Of a DNA stretch of 64,000 nt, positions 33,441-42,168 are shown one piece after another (the stretch's first letter is position 1; every line of letters begins with the position of its first letter). The DNA is from Parvibaculum sp049651025 (lineage in GTDB: Bacteria; Pseudomonadota; Alphaproteobacteria; Parvibaculales; Parvibaculaceae): contig NZ_JBASBH010000032.1 of assembly GCF_049651025.1 (NCBI RefSeq), forward strand, positions 1 through 64,000. Reading direction: 5' to 3'. A program made the translations under genes and the position numbers. The notes below the pieces were generated by a model. That model searched no databases. It was given only the letters and a program-made list of their open reading frames with translations, and was not told the DNA's origin.

Positions 33441-34712
33441 TCAGCTCTTCGCCGCGGCGGTATGACCGCCGAGCACCGAAGCCGAAATGCTTTCCGGCAA
33501 GGGCTTGGGTTTTTCGATCAGGCCCAACAGCGGGAACAGAACGAGGAAGTGGAAGAAATAGTAGAACGAGAGAATGCGCGACAGATGCGTGATGGTGAAG
33601 GAGATGTCGCCGACCTGGGCAACAACATTGTCAGGCAACTGACCGCCGCACCAGCCGAGCACCAGACACACAACGATGTGGATCCAGAAGAACTGCTTGT
33701 AGAGCGGGCGGAAACGCGCCGAACGAACCTTCGACGTATCGAGCCAAGGCAGGATGAACAGCACCGCGATGGCGCCGAACATCAGAATAACGCCACCGAT
33801 CTTGGACGGCACGGCACGCAGGATCGCGTAGAACGGCAGCAGGTACCATTCCGGCACGATGTGCAGCGGCGTCTTCAGCGGATCGGCCACAACGTAGTTC
33901 TCGACGTCGCCCAGCGAGTTGGGCGCGTAGAACACGAAATAGGCGAACATGATCATGAACAGAACGAGGCCGAACGCGTCCTTACTGGTGTAGTAAGGAT
34001 GGAACGGAACCATGTCCTGCTTGCCCTTGGCATTGATGCCAGCGGGGTTGCCGTTGCCGGGCACGTGCAGCGCCCAGATGTGCAGGATGACGACGCCCGC
34101 GATCAGGAACGGGAAGAGATAGTGCAGCGAGAAGAAGCGGTTGATGGTCGGATCGCCGATCGCAAAACCGCCCCAGAGCCACGTCGCAATCGACTGGCCG
34201 ACAAAGGGGATTGCACCGAAGAGGTTGGTGATGACCGTCGCGCCCCAGAAGCTCATCTGGCCCCAGGGAAGCACGTAACCGAAGAACGCCGTCGCCATCA
34301 TCAGGAGATAGATGAGGCAGCCGAGGATCCACAGCACTTCGCGCGGCGCCTTGTAGGAACCGTAGTAAAGGCCGCGGAACATGTGGATATAGACGGCGAT
34401 GAAGAACATCGAGGCGCCGTTTGCGTGAATGTAACGCAGGACCCAGCCGTAGTTCACGTCGCGCATGATGTGCTCGACGCTGGCAAAGGCGAGCGCCGTC
34501 GTCGGGACGTAATGCATCGCCAGCACGACGCCGGTGATGATCTGCACGACGAGGCAGAAGCTCAGGACGCCGCCGAAGGTCCACCAATAGTTGAGGTTCT
34601 TCGGCGTCGGATAATCGACGAAGCTGTCATTGACGAGGCGAAGGATCGGTAGGCGCTCGTCGAGCCAGCGGCTTGCGCCGTTGGCGGGTGTATAGGTGCT
34701 CTCACCACTCAT
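33441..34712 (-). CDS. petB: Cytochrome b of the bc1 complex
   Basis: 423-residue membrane protein with eight to nine hydrophobic helices and the haem-ligating His in helices B and D (LAMHYVPT, RYIHANGASMFF; HIWALHVPGNGNP). The Qo-site PEW motif is present (HIVPEWYLLPFYAILRAVP). It oxidises and reduces quinone across the inner membrane. Downstream of petA by 11 bases. Confidence 0.97.
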   Translation of the reverse strand: MSGESTYTPANGASRWLDERLPILRLVNDSFVDYPTPKNLNYWWTFGGVLSFCLVVQIITGVVLAMHYVPTTALAFASVEHIMRDVNYGWVLRYIHANGASMFFIAVYIHMFRGLYYGSYKAPREVLWILGCLIYLLMMATAFFGYVLPWGQMSFWGATVITNLFGAIPFVGQSIATWLWGGFAIGDPTINRFFSLHYLFPFLIAGVVILHIWALHVPGNGNPAGINAKGKQDMVPFHPYYTSKDAFGLVLFMIMFAYFVFYAPNSLGDVENYVVADPLKTPLHIVPEWYLLPFYAILRAVPSKIGGVILMFGAIAVLFILPWLDTSKVRSARFRPLYKQFFWIHIVVCLVLGWCGGQLPDNVVAQVGDISFTITHLSRILSFYYFFHFLVLFPLLGLIEKPKPLPESISASVLGGHTAAAKS

Positions 34713-34723
34713 GGATTGCCCTC

Positions 34724-35263
34724 TCAGCCGATCTGGATCTTGGTAGCGGAAACGAACTTGTAGGGCGGCACCTCAAGATTGAGCGGCGCCGGGCCCTTCC
34801 GGATGCGGCCGGACGTATCGTAGACCGAACCATGGCAGGGGCAGAAATAGCCGTCATACTCGCCCTTGTAGGCGAGCGGCACGCAACCTAGATGCGTGCA
34901 GATGCCGATCAGGATGAGCCACTCTTTTTCAAGCTTGCCGTCGGGGCCAGCCTTGAGTCGTGCGTCGTCGGTCTGCGGATCCTTGAGATCTGCAAGATTG
35001 ACGTCTTCTGCCGCCTTGATTTCCGCTTCCGAGCGATGGCGGACGAAGACGGGCTTGCCGCGCCACTTCACGGTGATTTCCTGGCCGACGGGAACGGCCC
35101 CGATATCGAGTTCGATCGAGGCAAGAGCCAGAACGGAAGCGTCCGGGTTCATCTGGTCGATCAGCGGCCAGACAGCGGCAGCGGCGCCAACGGCCGCAAA
35201 CGCTCCAGTTGCTACATAAAGGAAATCGCGCCGTGTCGGCTCGACCGCGTGGATTTCTGCCAC
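34724..35263 (-). CDS. petA: Ubiquinol-cytochrome c reductase iron-sulfur (Rieske) subunit
   Basis: 179-residue Rieske protein. Twin-arginine signal anchor (RRDFLYVATG, residues 11-20) with a following hydrophobic helix; 2Fe-2S ligands in C122-T-H124-LGC127 and C141-P-C143-H144-GS. GTG 35263 is chosen because GAGGAG precedes it and the TAT signal begins at once; the frame extends to 35338 without family resemblance. First gene of the operon. Confidence 0.96.
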   Translation of the reverse strand: MAEIHAVEPTRRDFLYVATGAFAAVGAAAAVWPLIDQMNPDASVLALASIELDIGAVPVGQEITVKWRGKPVFVRHRSEAEIKAAEDVNLADLKDPQTDDARLKAGPDGKLEKEWLILIGICTHLGCVPLAYKGEYDGYFCPCHGSVYDTSGRIRKGPAPLNLEVPPYKFVSATKIQIG

Positions 35264-35560
35264 GGTTGGGCTCTCCTCGTATGAATTAGGCCGACCGCCG
35301 CCCGCCTTCCTTGGCGGAGCCCCCGAGGTCGCTCTCAATGGGCATCAAGACGACGTGGCGCAAACCTGTTAGACCGGACGAAAGCTACGCATGGCGCGGA
35401 GACGAATCCCCCGCTTTCGCCCCATGTGCGAGGTTTTGTGGCATCCAATCAACTGCTTGTCTAGGGGATCGTTGGTTGTGGCAGGATGACGCATCGCCGC
35501 ACAACCGAATGGCGGCTTCCCTTGGCTTTTCGCGAGTCGTTCGCGATGGGAAGGAGACCG
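35264..35560. other. Divergent promoter region between petA and trmL
   Basis: 297 bases separate the leftward bc1 operon from trmL. No gene or strong palindrome was seen. It should contain the petABC promoter on the minus strand and the trmL promoter on the plus strand; I could not pick either with confidence. Confidence 0.5.
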
Positions 35561-36061
35561 ATGCGCCTTGCGCTCTACGAACCCGACATCCCGCAGAACA
35601 CAGGCACATTGATCCGCCTGGGTGCATGCCTCGGCGTGCCTGTGGATATCATAGAACCTGCCGGTTTCCCTTGGGGCGACCGCGCGTTGAAGCGCGCGGG
35701 GCTCGACTATTGGGAACTTGCCGAGCTGACCCGTCACGCCTCCTGGGACGACTATGTCCGTTCATACGGTGCGACCGGTTGCCCTGCGGCGCGCCGCCTC
35801 GTTCTCCTGACGACCAAAACCGCCGAACCTTATACGAGCTTCGCTTTCCAGCCCGGCGACACGCTTCTCGTCGGGCGGGAGACGGCAGGGGTGCCAGAGC
35901 AGGTCCATGCGGCGGTTGACGCACGCGTCACCATTCCGATGCAGCCCCCTGCCCGGTCCCTCAACGTGGCGATTGCCGCCGCGATGGTGTTGGGCGAAGC
36001 ACTGAGGCAGACAGAGGGCTTCGGGCCGCGTAAAAGCGCCCCGGCTCAAGCGGGAGACTGA
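35561..36061 (+). CDS. trmL: tRNA (cytidine(34)-2'-O)-methyltransferase
   Basis: 166-residue SPOUT methyltransferase of the TrmL/SpoU class that methylates the wobble ribose of tRNA-Leu. It opens with RLALYEPDIPQNTGTLIRL and carries the knotted SAM site LLVGRETAGVP and IPMQPPARSLNVAIAAAMV. Start at 35561 follows AAGGAGACC. Four bases separate it from hemF. Confidence 0.93.
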   Translation: MRLALYEPDIPQNTGTLIRLGACLGVPVDIIEPAGFPWGDRALKRAGLDYWELAELTRHASWDDYVRSYGATGCPAARRLVLLTTKTAEPYTSFAFQPGDTLLVGRETAGVPEQVHAAVDARVTIPMQPPARSLNVAIAAAMVLGEALRQTEGFGPRKSAPAQAGD

Positions 36062-36064
36062 AGG

Positions 36065-36964
36065 ATGACGGCAATGGCGACGGCGACTGTAAACCTCACC
36101 GAGACACGTAAAGCGCGCGCGGCGGCCTGGTTCCGCGAACTTCGCGACCGTATCTGCGCCGAATTCGAGAAAATCGAGGATGAACTCGCCGGCACCCTCT
36201 CCGACCGTGCACCGGGCCGCTTCGAACGCAAGCTCTGGACACGCGGCGACGGCACCTCGGACCAGGGCGGCGGCGAAATGTCGATCATGCATGGCCGTGT
36301 CTTCGAAAAAGTCGGCGTCCATATCTCGACCGTTCACGGCGAGTTTTCCGAAGACTTCCGCAAGCAGATGCAGGGCGCGGAAGAAGACCCCCGCTTCTGG
36401 GCTTCCGGCATCTCGCTGATCGCCCATATGCAGAACCCGCGCGTGCCTGCCGTTCACATGAACACACGCCATGTCATGACGACGAAAGCCTGGTTCGGCG
36501 GCGGCGGCGACCTGACGCCCGTGCTCGACGTGCAGCGTCGCGACGACCATCCCGACACGCTCGACTTTCACGCTTCGATGAAGCGCGCCTGCGACGCCCA
36601 TGACGCCGACTACTATCCGCGTTTCAAGAAATGGTGCGACGAGTATTTCTACCTGCCGCATCGCAAGGAACCGCGCGGCACGGGCGGCATTTTTTACGAC
36701 CACCACGACAGCGGCGACTGGGAGAAGGATTTCGCCTTCACGCAGGATGTCGGCCTCGCCTTCCTCGACATCTACCCCCAACTCGTCCGCCGCCACATGA
36801 ACGAAAGCTGGACGGCGCAAGAGCGCGACGAACAACTGATCCGCCGTGGGCGTTATGTCGAGTTCAACCTGCTCTACGACCGCGGCACGACCTTCGGTCT
36901 GAAGACAGGCGGCAACGTGGATTCGATCCTCTCGTCCATGCCGCCCGAGGTGAAGTGGCCATAA
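36065..36964 (+). CDS. hemF: Oxygen-dependent coproporphyrinogen III oxidase
   Basis: 299-residue aerobic coproporphyrinogen oxidase, converting coproporphyrinogen III to protoporphyrinogen IX with O2. Recognised by WTRGDGTSDQGGGEMSIMHG-type and WFGGGGDLTP blocks, KRACDAHD, KEPRGTGGIFYDHHDSGDW and FNLLYDRGTTFGLKTGGNVDSILSSMPP. It needs oxygen, fitting an aerobic host with a bc1 complex next door. Confidence 0.96.
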   Translation: MTAMATATVNLTETRKARAAAWFRELRDRICAEFEKIEDELAGTLSDRAPGRFERKLWTRGDGTSDQGGGEMSIMHGRVFEKVGVHISTVHGEFSEDFRKQMQGAEEDPRFWASGISLIAHMQNPRVPAVHMNTRHVMTTKAWFGGGGDLTPVLDVQRRDDHPDTLDFHASMKRACDAHDADYYPRFKKWCDEYFYLPHRKEPRGTGGIFYDHHDSGDWEKDFAFTQDVGLAFLDIYPQLVRRHMNESWTAQERDEQLIRRGRYVEFNLLYDRGTTFGLKTGGNVDSILSSMPPEVKWP

Positions 36965-37025
36965 ACGGACTCGCCACAAACGGACTCGATTGCCGGATTT
37001 TTCCGTCGGGCCTAAACTTCCCTGC

Positions 37026-37877
37026 ATGGTCGCCACGATAACATTGCAGCAAGGCTCGATCTGCGTGATCGACTACCGTTGCGCCACCGCGCCGGACGAG
37101 AAGCCTTATACCGAACTGCATGGAGATCACTCGATCTCCTATGTGCGCAAGGGCACCTTCGGCTACAGCCTGCGCGGGCAAACCCATGAACTGGTTGCAG
37201 GCTCGGTGCTGGTCGGCCATCCGGGCGACGAGTTTATGTGCACTCACGATCACCACATCTGCGGCGATGAGTGCCTCGCCTTTCACATGACACCGGAGAT
37301 CGTCGAAACCATCGATGACAAGGCCGATATCTGGCGCCTGGGCGGTCTCCCGCCCCTGCCCGAGTTGATGGTGATCGGCGAGCTCGCGCAGGGCGCCGCC
37401 GAAGGCCGCAACGATATCGGCCTCGATGAAATCGGGCTGATATTCGCCTCGCGCTTCGTCAATATCGCCACCGGCCACAAGCGCCGCACCCAGAGCGCAC
37501 CTGCACGCGACCGCCGCCGCGCGGTCGAAGCGGCAATGTGGATGGATGCACATTCCGACACGGAGATTGATCTCGATAGCGCTGCGAAGGAAGCGGGCTT
37601 GAGCCCCTTCCATTTCCTGCGACTCTTTTCCAATGTGCTCGGCGTGACGCCGCATCAATATCTCGTACGCTCGCGCCTGCGCCACGCTGCGCGACTGCTT
37701 GGGCAGGATACCCGCCCCATCACCGACATCGCTTTCGATGTGGGCTTCGGCGATCTGTCCAATTTCGTCCGCACGTTTCACCGCGCGGCAGGCGTCTCAC
37801 CACGCGCCTTTCGGCAAGCCGCCAAAGGCGACCGCAAGATTCTCCAAGAGAGGCTGACGCCCCCTTTCGTAAGATGA
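37026..37877 (+). CDS. AraC family transcriptional regulator
   Basis: 283-residue regulator with an N-terminal cupin-like sensing half and a C-terminal AraC DNA-binding region of two helix-turn-helix units (about residues 175-275: EIDLDSAAKEAGLSPFHFLRLFSNVLGVTPHQY and PITDIAFDVGFGDLSNFVRTFHRAAGVSPRAF). An upstream ATG at 36990 is possible. It precedes a VOC and an SRPBCC gene, which it may control. The inducer is unknown. Confidence 0.88.
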   Translation: MVATITLQQGSICVIDYRCATAPDEKPYTELHGDHSISYVRKGTFGYSLRGQTHELVAGSVLVGHPGDEFMCTHDHHICGDECLAFHMTPEIVETIDDKADIWRLGGLPPLPELMVIGELAQGAAEGRNDIGLDEIGLIFASRFVNIATGHKRRTQSAPARDRRRAVEAAMWMDAHSDTEIDLDSAAKEAGLSPFHFLRLFSNVLGVTPHQYLVRSRLRHAARLLGQDTRPITDIAFDVGFGDLSNFVRTFHRAAGVSPRAFRQAAKGDRKILQERLTPPFVR

Positions 37878-37901
37878 TCTCCAACCCAAACGGAGGTTCA
37901 C

Positions 37902-38258
37902 ATGTACGACCATATCGGAGTGAAAGTGAAAGACCTCGAGGCAAGCACGCGCTTCTATAAAGCCGCGCTGGCGGGCCTCGGCCATGTTCTTCATCCCGGC
38001 GACGAAACCTATGCGGGCTTCGGCCCCAAAGGCGAGCCGGGCTTCTGGCTTCACCGAAACGACAAGGCAAAGGGCGGCGCGCATATCGCTTTCCGCGCCG
38101 AGGATCACGCCGCCGTCGACCGTTTCCATAAGGACGGCCTCAAGGCGGGAGGAAAAGACAATGGCGCGCCGGGCCCCCGCGCTGATTACGGCCCGACCTA
38201 TTACGCCGCCTTTCTCATCGACCCTGACGGCAACAATGTCGAAGCGGTGTGCCTCTGA
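37902..38258 (+). CDS. VOC family protein
   Basis: 118-residue VOC protein: HIGVKVKDLEASTRFYKAALAGLGH at the start, GGAHIAFRAEDHAAVDRFHKDGLKAGG in the middle and YYAAFLIDPDGNNVEAVC at the end, which gives the expected His/Glu metal ligands. Only 24 bases after the AraC gene. Its TGA overlaps the next ATG, so it is coupled to the SRPBCC gene. Confidence 0.85.
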   Translation: MYDHIGVKVKDLEASTRFYKAALAGLGHVLHPGDETYAGFGPKGEPGFWLHRNDKAKGGAHIAFRAEDHAAVDRFHKDGLKAGGKDNGAPGPRADYGPTYYAAFLIDPDGNNVEAVCL

Positions 38259-38662
38259 TGGCTTCGATCCACAAGGAAATCGTGATCGATGCGAAGCCGG
38301 ACGACGTATGGGCGGCGCTTGCAGATTTCGGCGCATTGCATACCCGCCTTGCAACCGGCTTCGTCACCGATACGCGACTTGAGCCGGGCGCCGCCGCCCG
38401 CATCGTCACCTTCTCAAACGGCAGCACGGCGCGCGAATTGCTGGTGACAAAGGACGATGCGCGCCGCCGCCTCGTCTATGCGGTCGCCGCAAACGAACGC
38501 ATCACCCAGCACAGCGCTTCAGTACAAGTTTTTGCGGAGGATGCGGAACGCAGCCGCTTCGTCTGGATTGCGGATGTGCTGCCGAACGAAATCGGCAGCT
38601 ACATCGATGAGCAAATGGAACTCGGCGCAGGCTTCATCAAGCAGACGCTCGAGCGCCGATAG
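38258..38662 (+). CDS. SRPBCC family protein
   Basis: 134-residue START/Bet v 1-like ligand-binding fold: IHKEIVIDAKPDDVWAALADFGALHTRL at the start, central strands ARIVTFSNGSTARELLV, and a C-terminal helix EQMELGAGFIKQTLERR. Such proteins bind hydrophobic ligands or act as polyketide cyclases. The start overlaps the VOC stop (ATGA). Convergent with the DUF1294 gene, one base apart. Confidence 0.8.
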   Translation: MASIHKEIVIDAKPDDVWAALADFGALHTRLATGFVTDTRLEPGAAARIVTFSNGSTARELLVTKDDARRRLVYAVAANERITQHSASVQVFAEDAERSRFVWIADVLPNEIGSYIDEQMELGAGFIKQTLERR

Positions 38663-38663
38663 C

Positions 38664-38933
38664 TCAACCCAACAGGCTCCATGCGACCAGGGCGCCTACC
38701 TCGACCATGGCGATAACATTGAGCTGTGTACGGAAAGGCTCCTTGCGCGTCTTGTGGCGCAGGCGTTGTTGGGCGAGGATCGAACCGAATGCGCCGCCGA
38801 TTGCCGCGATCGTCAACAGCGTCTTTTCCGGGATGCGCCGAAGATCGCGCTCGGCGCATCGCTTGTCCCATGCGAAAGCGCCATAGGCGACGGCATTGAC
38901 TGTAAGCAAATAGACGGCAAGTTCAGACGGCAT
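38664..38933 (-). CDS. DUF1294 small membrane protein
   Basis: 89-residue protein with two to three hydrophobic segments and the family pattern AFAWDKRCAERDLRRIPEKTLLTIAAIGGAFGSILAQQRLRHKTRKEPF. DUF1294 proteins are uncharacterised inner membrane proteins. The start at 38933 fits the family's N terminus; the frame runs on upstream over the neighbouring gene without resemblance. Downstream of the exported protein by 4 bases. Confidence 0.8.
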   Translation of the reverse strand: MPSELAVYLLTVNAVAYGAFAWDKRCAERDLRRIPEKTLLTIAAIGGAFGSILAQQRLRHKTRKEPFRTQLNVIAMVEVGALVAWSLLG

Positions 38934-38937
38934 CGTC

Positions 38938-39474
38938 TCAGTTCTTCCCGTCTTCGACCACCTGCCGCAGCGTGCCGCGCAACATGCCGTGCTGGCCGAA
39001 GTCCCATGTGCCGCCGAATGCGATATCGTCGACGAGCCAGCCCTTGACGCTGCGCACAAGCGCCACCTTGTCGGTCCATGTCGTCGGTTTGGCACCGCCT
39101 TCTTCACGGTAAACGAGATCGACATCGCAATAGGCCCGATCTGCCTCCACCGTGCACTGGCCGAGCTTGAAGGAAGTCGGCCCCTCAAAGAGCGACGAGA
39201 AGAGATCGCCCTCGACAAAAGGCGGCTCCTCATTATTGGTCTTTTTCGTATGCGCCTCTTCAGCCGCTGCCGCATCGGCGAGCAAACTGGAAAGGCCTGC
39301 CGACAACAGCGGCGCGAATTTGGCGCGCTGCGCGGCGTCGGGTACGCCGCTCGGCTTCATATCGATATAGAGCCTATAAAACGCCGTCGCGTTTTTTGCC
39401 GGACCGGGACTGGCTGCACAAGCAGGCAACGAAAACCCTACAGCGACACATGTCGCCAGAACCAAACGTCGCAT
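38938..39474 (-). CDS. Exported protein, possibly DUF3828-like
   Basis: 178 residues with a signal segment (MRRLVLATCVAVGFSLPAC). The LPAC sequence could be a lipobox, otherwise signal peptidase I cleavage is likely a few residues later. The mature part (FYRLYIDMKPSGVPD ... SVKGWLVDDIAFGG) resembles periplasmic DUF3828-type proteins, which is a weak assignment. A second ATG three bases upstream (39477) is equally possible. Function unknown. Confidence 0.65.
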   Translation of the reverse strand: MRRLVLATCVAVGFSLPACAASPGPAKNATAFYRLYIDMKPSGVPDAAQRAKFAPLLSAGLSSLLADAAAAEEAHTKKTNNEEPPFVEGDLFSSLFEGPTSFKLGQCTVEADRAYCDVDLVYREEGGAKPTTWTDKVALVRSVKGWLVDDIAFGGTWDFGQHGMLRGTLRQVVEDGKN

Positions 39475-39501
39475 CAAAGCCCCCCGCTTTGGCAGCGACG
39501 A

Positions 39502-40743
39502 TCAATAGACCGTCGCCTGCACCACTGCCTTCAACCGCTCGATGATCGAGAATTCGTCGTCGGTGAAATCGGCGTCGACCCACCATTCCTCGACCTCGCG
39601 CTGAACGCGACCGATTTCAGGGCCTTCGGGCACGCCTGCCTGTTTGATCATCTGGCCGGTCAGCATGAAATCGGGCTTCACCCAGCTATCGGCCATGGCA
39701 AGCATCGCGCGCCACTGAAACGTGTTGTGCCCCGGACGATCTTCCGCCCAGCCGAGCATCACGCGATCCTTGAACGTCTGGACGCCAATCAGATAAAGCG
39801 CCTTGCGCACTTCCTTGATCGACAGATAGGCGACGATCTTCGTCTTGTCGGTCAGCATGGCCTCCACACGATCACGGTCGCGGTTGGAAAGCCTGAGCCG
39901 CGCTGCAAGGGCCGCAACGCCCGCCGCATCGAGATCGAGTGTCGAAGCGAGGCGGAGCAGCGCATCGCTGGTGAATAGCTGGTTCGCCTCGATGCCAACA
40001 AGCTTTTCGAAACGATCGAGACGCGAGGCCTCAGGCAGCACGATCGGCAGGATGCCTGCCGCCGCCATCTGGCGGAATGCCGCGCCTGCATTGTCCGCAG
40101 CGGCGATTTTCAAAAGCTCGTCGCGCACGCGCTCGCCGGACAATTGCCGCAAGCCCTCGCGCGCATCGGCACAAGCCTTGAGGCTATCCGCATCCGGTTC
40201 GCCCTTGCCATACCAGGCATGAAAACGAAAGAAGCGCAGCACGCGCAGATAATCTTCCGCGATCCGCGCATTCGCATCGCCGATGAAGCGTACACGCCGC
40301 GCCGCAATATCCTCGCGACCCGTCCCCAGCGGATCGTGAACCGTGCCGTCGGCATCGGCATAAAGTGCGTTGATCGTGAAGTCGCGACGCTTTGCGTCTT
40401 CCACCCAATCGCCGGTGAAGGCGACATCGGCGCGACGGCCATCGGTCTTGACGTCGACGCGCAAGGTCGTGATCTCGAAATGACGCGAAGGCGTCACCGC
40501 CATCACGGTGCCATGATCGATCCCCGTGGGGACGACCTTGATGCCTTTGGCGGTCAGAAGCTCCGTGACACGCTCCGGCGTATCGGCGGTTGCGATATCG
40601 ACATCGCTGACCGGCTCGCCCATGAGTTCGTTGCGCACTGCGCCGCCGACGAAACGAGCGCCGACGCCCAATGTGTCCATCACCATGCGGGTGTCCGCAT
40701 GGCTCAGCCATTCTGCCCGTGCCAGTTCTTTTTCCGCACTCAT
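39502..40743 (-). CDS. cca: CCA tRNA nucleotidyltransferase
   Basis: 413-residue class II nucleotidyltransferase that adds or repairs the 3' CCA of tRNA. N-terminal head RFVGGAVRNELMGEPVSDVDIATAD holds the catalytic DxD; RRDFTINALYAD and IAEDYLRVLRFFRFHAWYG are the RNA/NTP-binding motifs. PcnB (poly(A) polymerase) is the related alternative, but the length and order fit the alphaproteobacterial CCA enzyme. It overlaps the NUDIX gene by 4 bases. Confidence 0.9.
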   Translation of the reverse strand: MSAEKELARAEWLSHADTRMVMDTLGVGARFVGGAVRNELMGEPVSDVDIATADTPERVTELLTAKGIKVVPTGIDHGTVMAVTPSRHFEITTLRVDVKTDGRRADVAFTGDWVEDAKRRDFTINALYADADGTVHDPLGTGREDIAARRVRFIGDANARIAEDYLRVLRFFRFHAWYGKGEPDADSLKACADAREGLRQLSGERVRDELLKIAAADNAGAAFRQMAAAGILPIVLPEASRLDRFEKLVGIEANQLFTSDALLRLASTLDLDAAGVAALAARLRLSNRDRDRVEAMLTDKTKIVAYLSIKEVRKALYLIGVQTFKDRVMLGWAEDRPGHNTFQWRAMLAMADSWVKPDFMLTGQMIKQAGVPEGPEIGRVQREVEEWWVDADFTDDEFSIIERLKAVVQATVY

Positions 40744-41396
40744 CGTCTCACTCCCTCGAAGTCCTGTCCGGCGAAAATCCGGTCATACATGTTCTTCAAC
40801 ATGCCCGCCGTCGCACCCCAGATATAATGCCCATTATATGGCATGGCGTAATATTCGCGCTCTTTCCCACGCCATGTGGCCTTGTGACGCTCATGGTTCC
40901 TCGGGTCCATCAGGAAGGACAGCGGCACCTCGAAAACCTCGGCAACCTCGCCGTCGTAAATCTGAAGCGTGAAGCCCGGTTTGACGAAGCCCACCACCGG
41001 CATGATGCGAAAGCCCGTTCCCGTCTCATAGGCATCGAGAAAGCCCGCAACCTCGATAAAGCTGGATTTGAGGCCGACTTCCTCATCCGCCTCGCGCAGC
41101 GCCGCTTCCGACACGGTCTCCCCCGGCTCGATTTTGCCGCCCGGAAAGGCGACCTGGCCTGCGTGATTGCCCAGATTGTCGGAACGGCGCGTCAGCAAGA
41201 CGCTCGGCCCCGCCAAATGCTCGACGACGGGCACAAGCACGGCGGCAGCGCGCAGGGTCGGCCGGTCTTCGCGGTCCGCCCATTCGAGTGGCGCGAGATC
41301 GCCATCGCCCTTTGGCGCGTCCGCAGTGAGCAGGGCCTCGCGAGACGGGGCGTGCCTGTCCACACGGGCAAGAATGAGATCGCGGTAGTTTTCCAT
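40740..41396 (-). CDS. NUDIX hydrolase, CoA pyrophosphatase type
   Basis: 218-residue NUDIX enzyme. The Nudix box is complete in GGKIEPGETVSEAALREADEEVGL; the preceding LLTRRSDNLGNHAGQVAFPGG matches the CoA-pyrophosphatase (NudL-like) signature. It hydrolyses CoA-type diphosphates. It sits between DUF1285 and cca, an order conserved in related bacteria. Confidence 0.88.
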   Translation of the reverse strand: MENYRDLILARVDRHAPSREALLTADAPKGDGDLAPLEWADREDRPTLRAAAVLVPVVEHLAGPSVLLTRRSDNLGNHAGQVAFPGGKIEPGETVSEAALREADEEVGLKSSFIEVAGFLDAYETGTGFRIMPVVGFVKPGFTLQIYDGEVAEVFEVPLSFLMDPRNHERHKATWRGKEREYYAMPYNGHYIWGATAGMLKNMYDRIFAGQDFEGVRR

Positions 41397-41408
41397 ACGC
41401 AGGTGGGC

Positions 41409-42026
41409 CTAAAAGGCCATCTCCTCAGCAGGCATGAAGGGATAGAAAACGCCGCCCGACCAGACGCCGAACCACTTGCGCCCCTCATGCATCTCTTCCG
41501 TCCCAAGCTCGACGAGATCGTAAAAGACGGCGCGGTTGATCAACGCCTCAAGCCGCGCCCTGACATGAACATATGGAGAAGGCTCGCCGGTCGCCTCGTC
41601 GACCACAAAGCGAATCGGATGATCCGGCCCCGCCACGGTGCTGTCGCCGACGCTGGTGGTGAAAGTGAGTTGCTGGGCCGTGCCCTCGCCCTTCACCGTC
41701 ATGGCGACCGCGAGAAAGGGCGCATCCTCGACCTTGATCCCGACCTTCTCGACCGGCGTCACCAGATAATATTTGCCGTCCTCGTCATGCCGGAGGATCG
41801 TCGAGAAGAGGCGAACGAGCCTTTCCCGCCCGATCGGCGTGCCCATATAGAACCAGGTGCCGTCGCGGGCGATTCGCATGTCGAGATCGCCGCAGAACTC
41901 GGGATTCCACAAGTGCACGGGCGGCAAGCCGCGCGCCTTCTTGCCTTCGCTCTCGGCGGCGGAGAGCAAACCGGCTGTCTCTGCGCTTTTTGCTCCGGCA
42001 GGCTGTTTTTGTGTCGGCGAGGCCAT
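41409..42026 (-). CDS. DUF1285 domain-containing protein
   Basis: 205-residue protein matching DUF1285: GLPPVHLWNPEFCGDLDMRIARDGTWFYMGTPIGRERLVRLFSTILRHDEDGKYYLVTPVEKVGI. No known function. The N-terminal 35 residues are low-complexity. It is the first gene of a leftward DUF1285-NUDIX-cca unit, divergent from the MoxR operon across 142 bases. Confidence 0.85.
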   Translation of the reverse strand: MASPTQKQPAGAKSAETAGLLSAAESEGKKARGLPPVHLWNPEFCGDLDMRIARDGTWFYMGTPIGRERLVRLFSTILRHDEDGKYYLVTPVEKVGIKVEDAPFLAVAMTVKGEGTAQQLTFTTSVGDSTVAGPDHPIRFVVDEATGEPSPYVHVRARLEALINRAVFYDLVELGTEEMHEGRKWFGVWSGGVFYPFMPAEEMAF

Positions 42027-42168
42027 CTATCGACGCTTCCCTGATGCTTTACCGCTTGAGCGGACATAATATCGCCACCGAGCCATCGGCCAATGGTGCC
42101 AATATAAGGTGGATTGTTGGACACGCGCGCCTATCGCATTCGCGACGGCACATCCTATACTTAGGTCA

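Noticed and set aside
33462..34652. 396-codon open frame on the plus strand
   Set aside because: Antisense to petB, whose haem ligands and PEW motif are clear.
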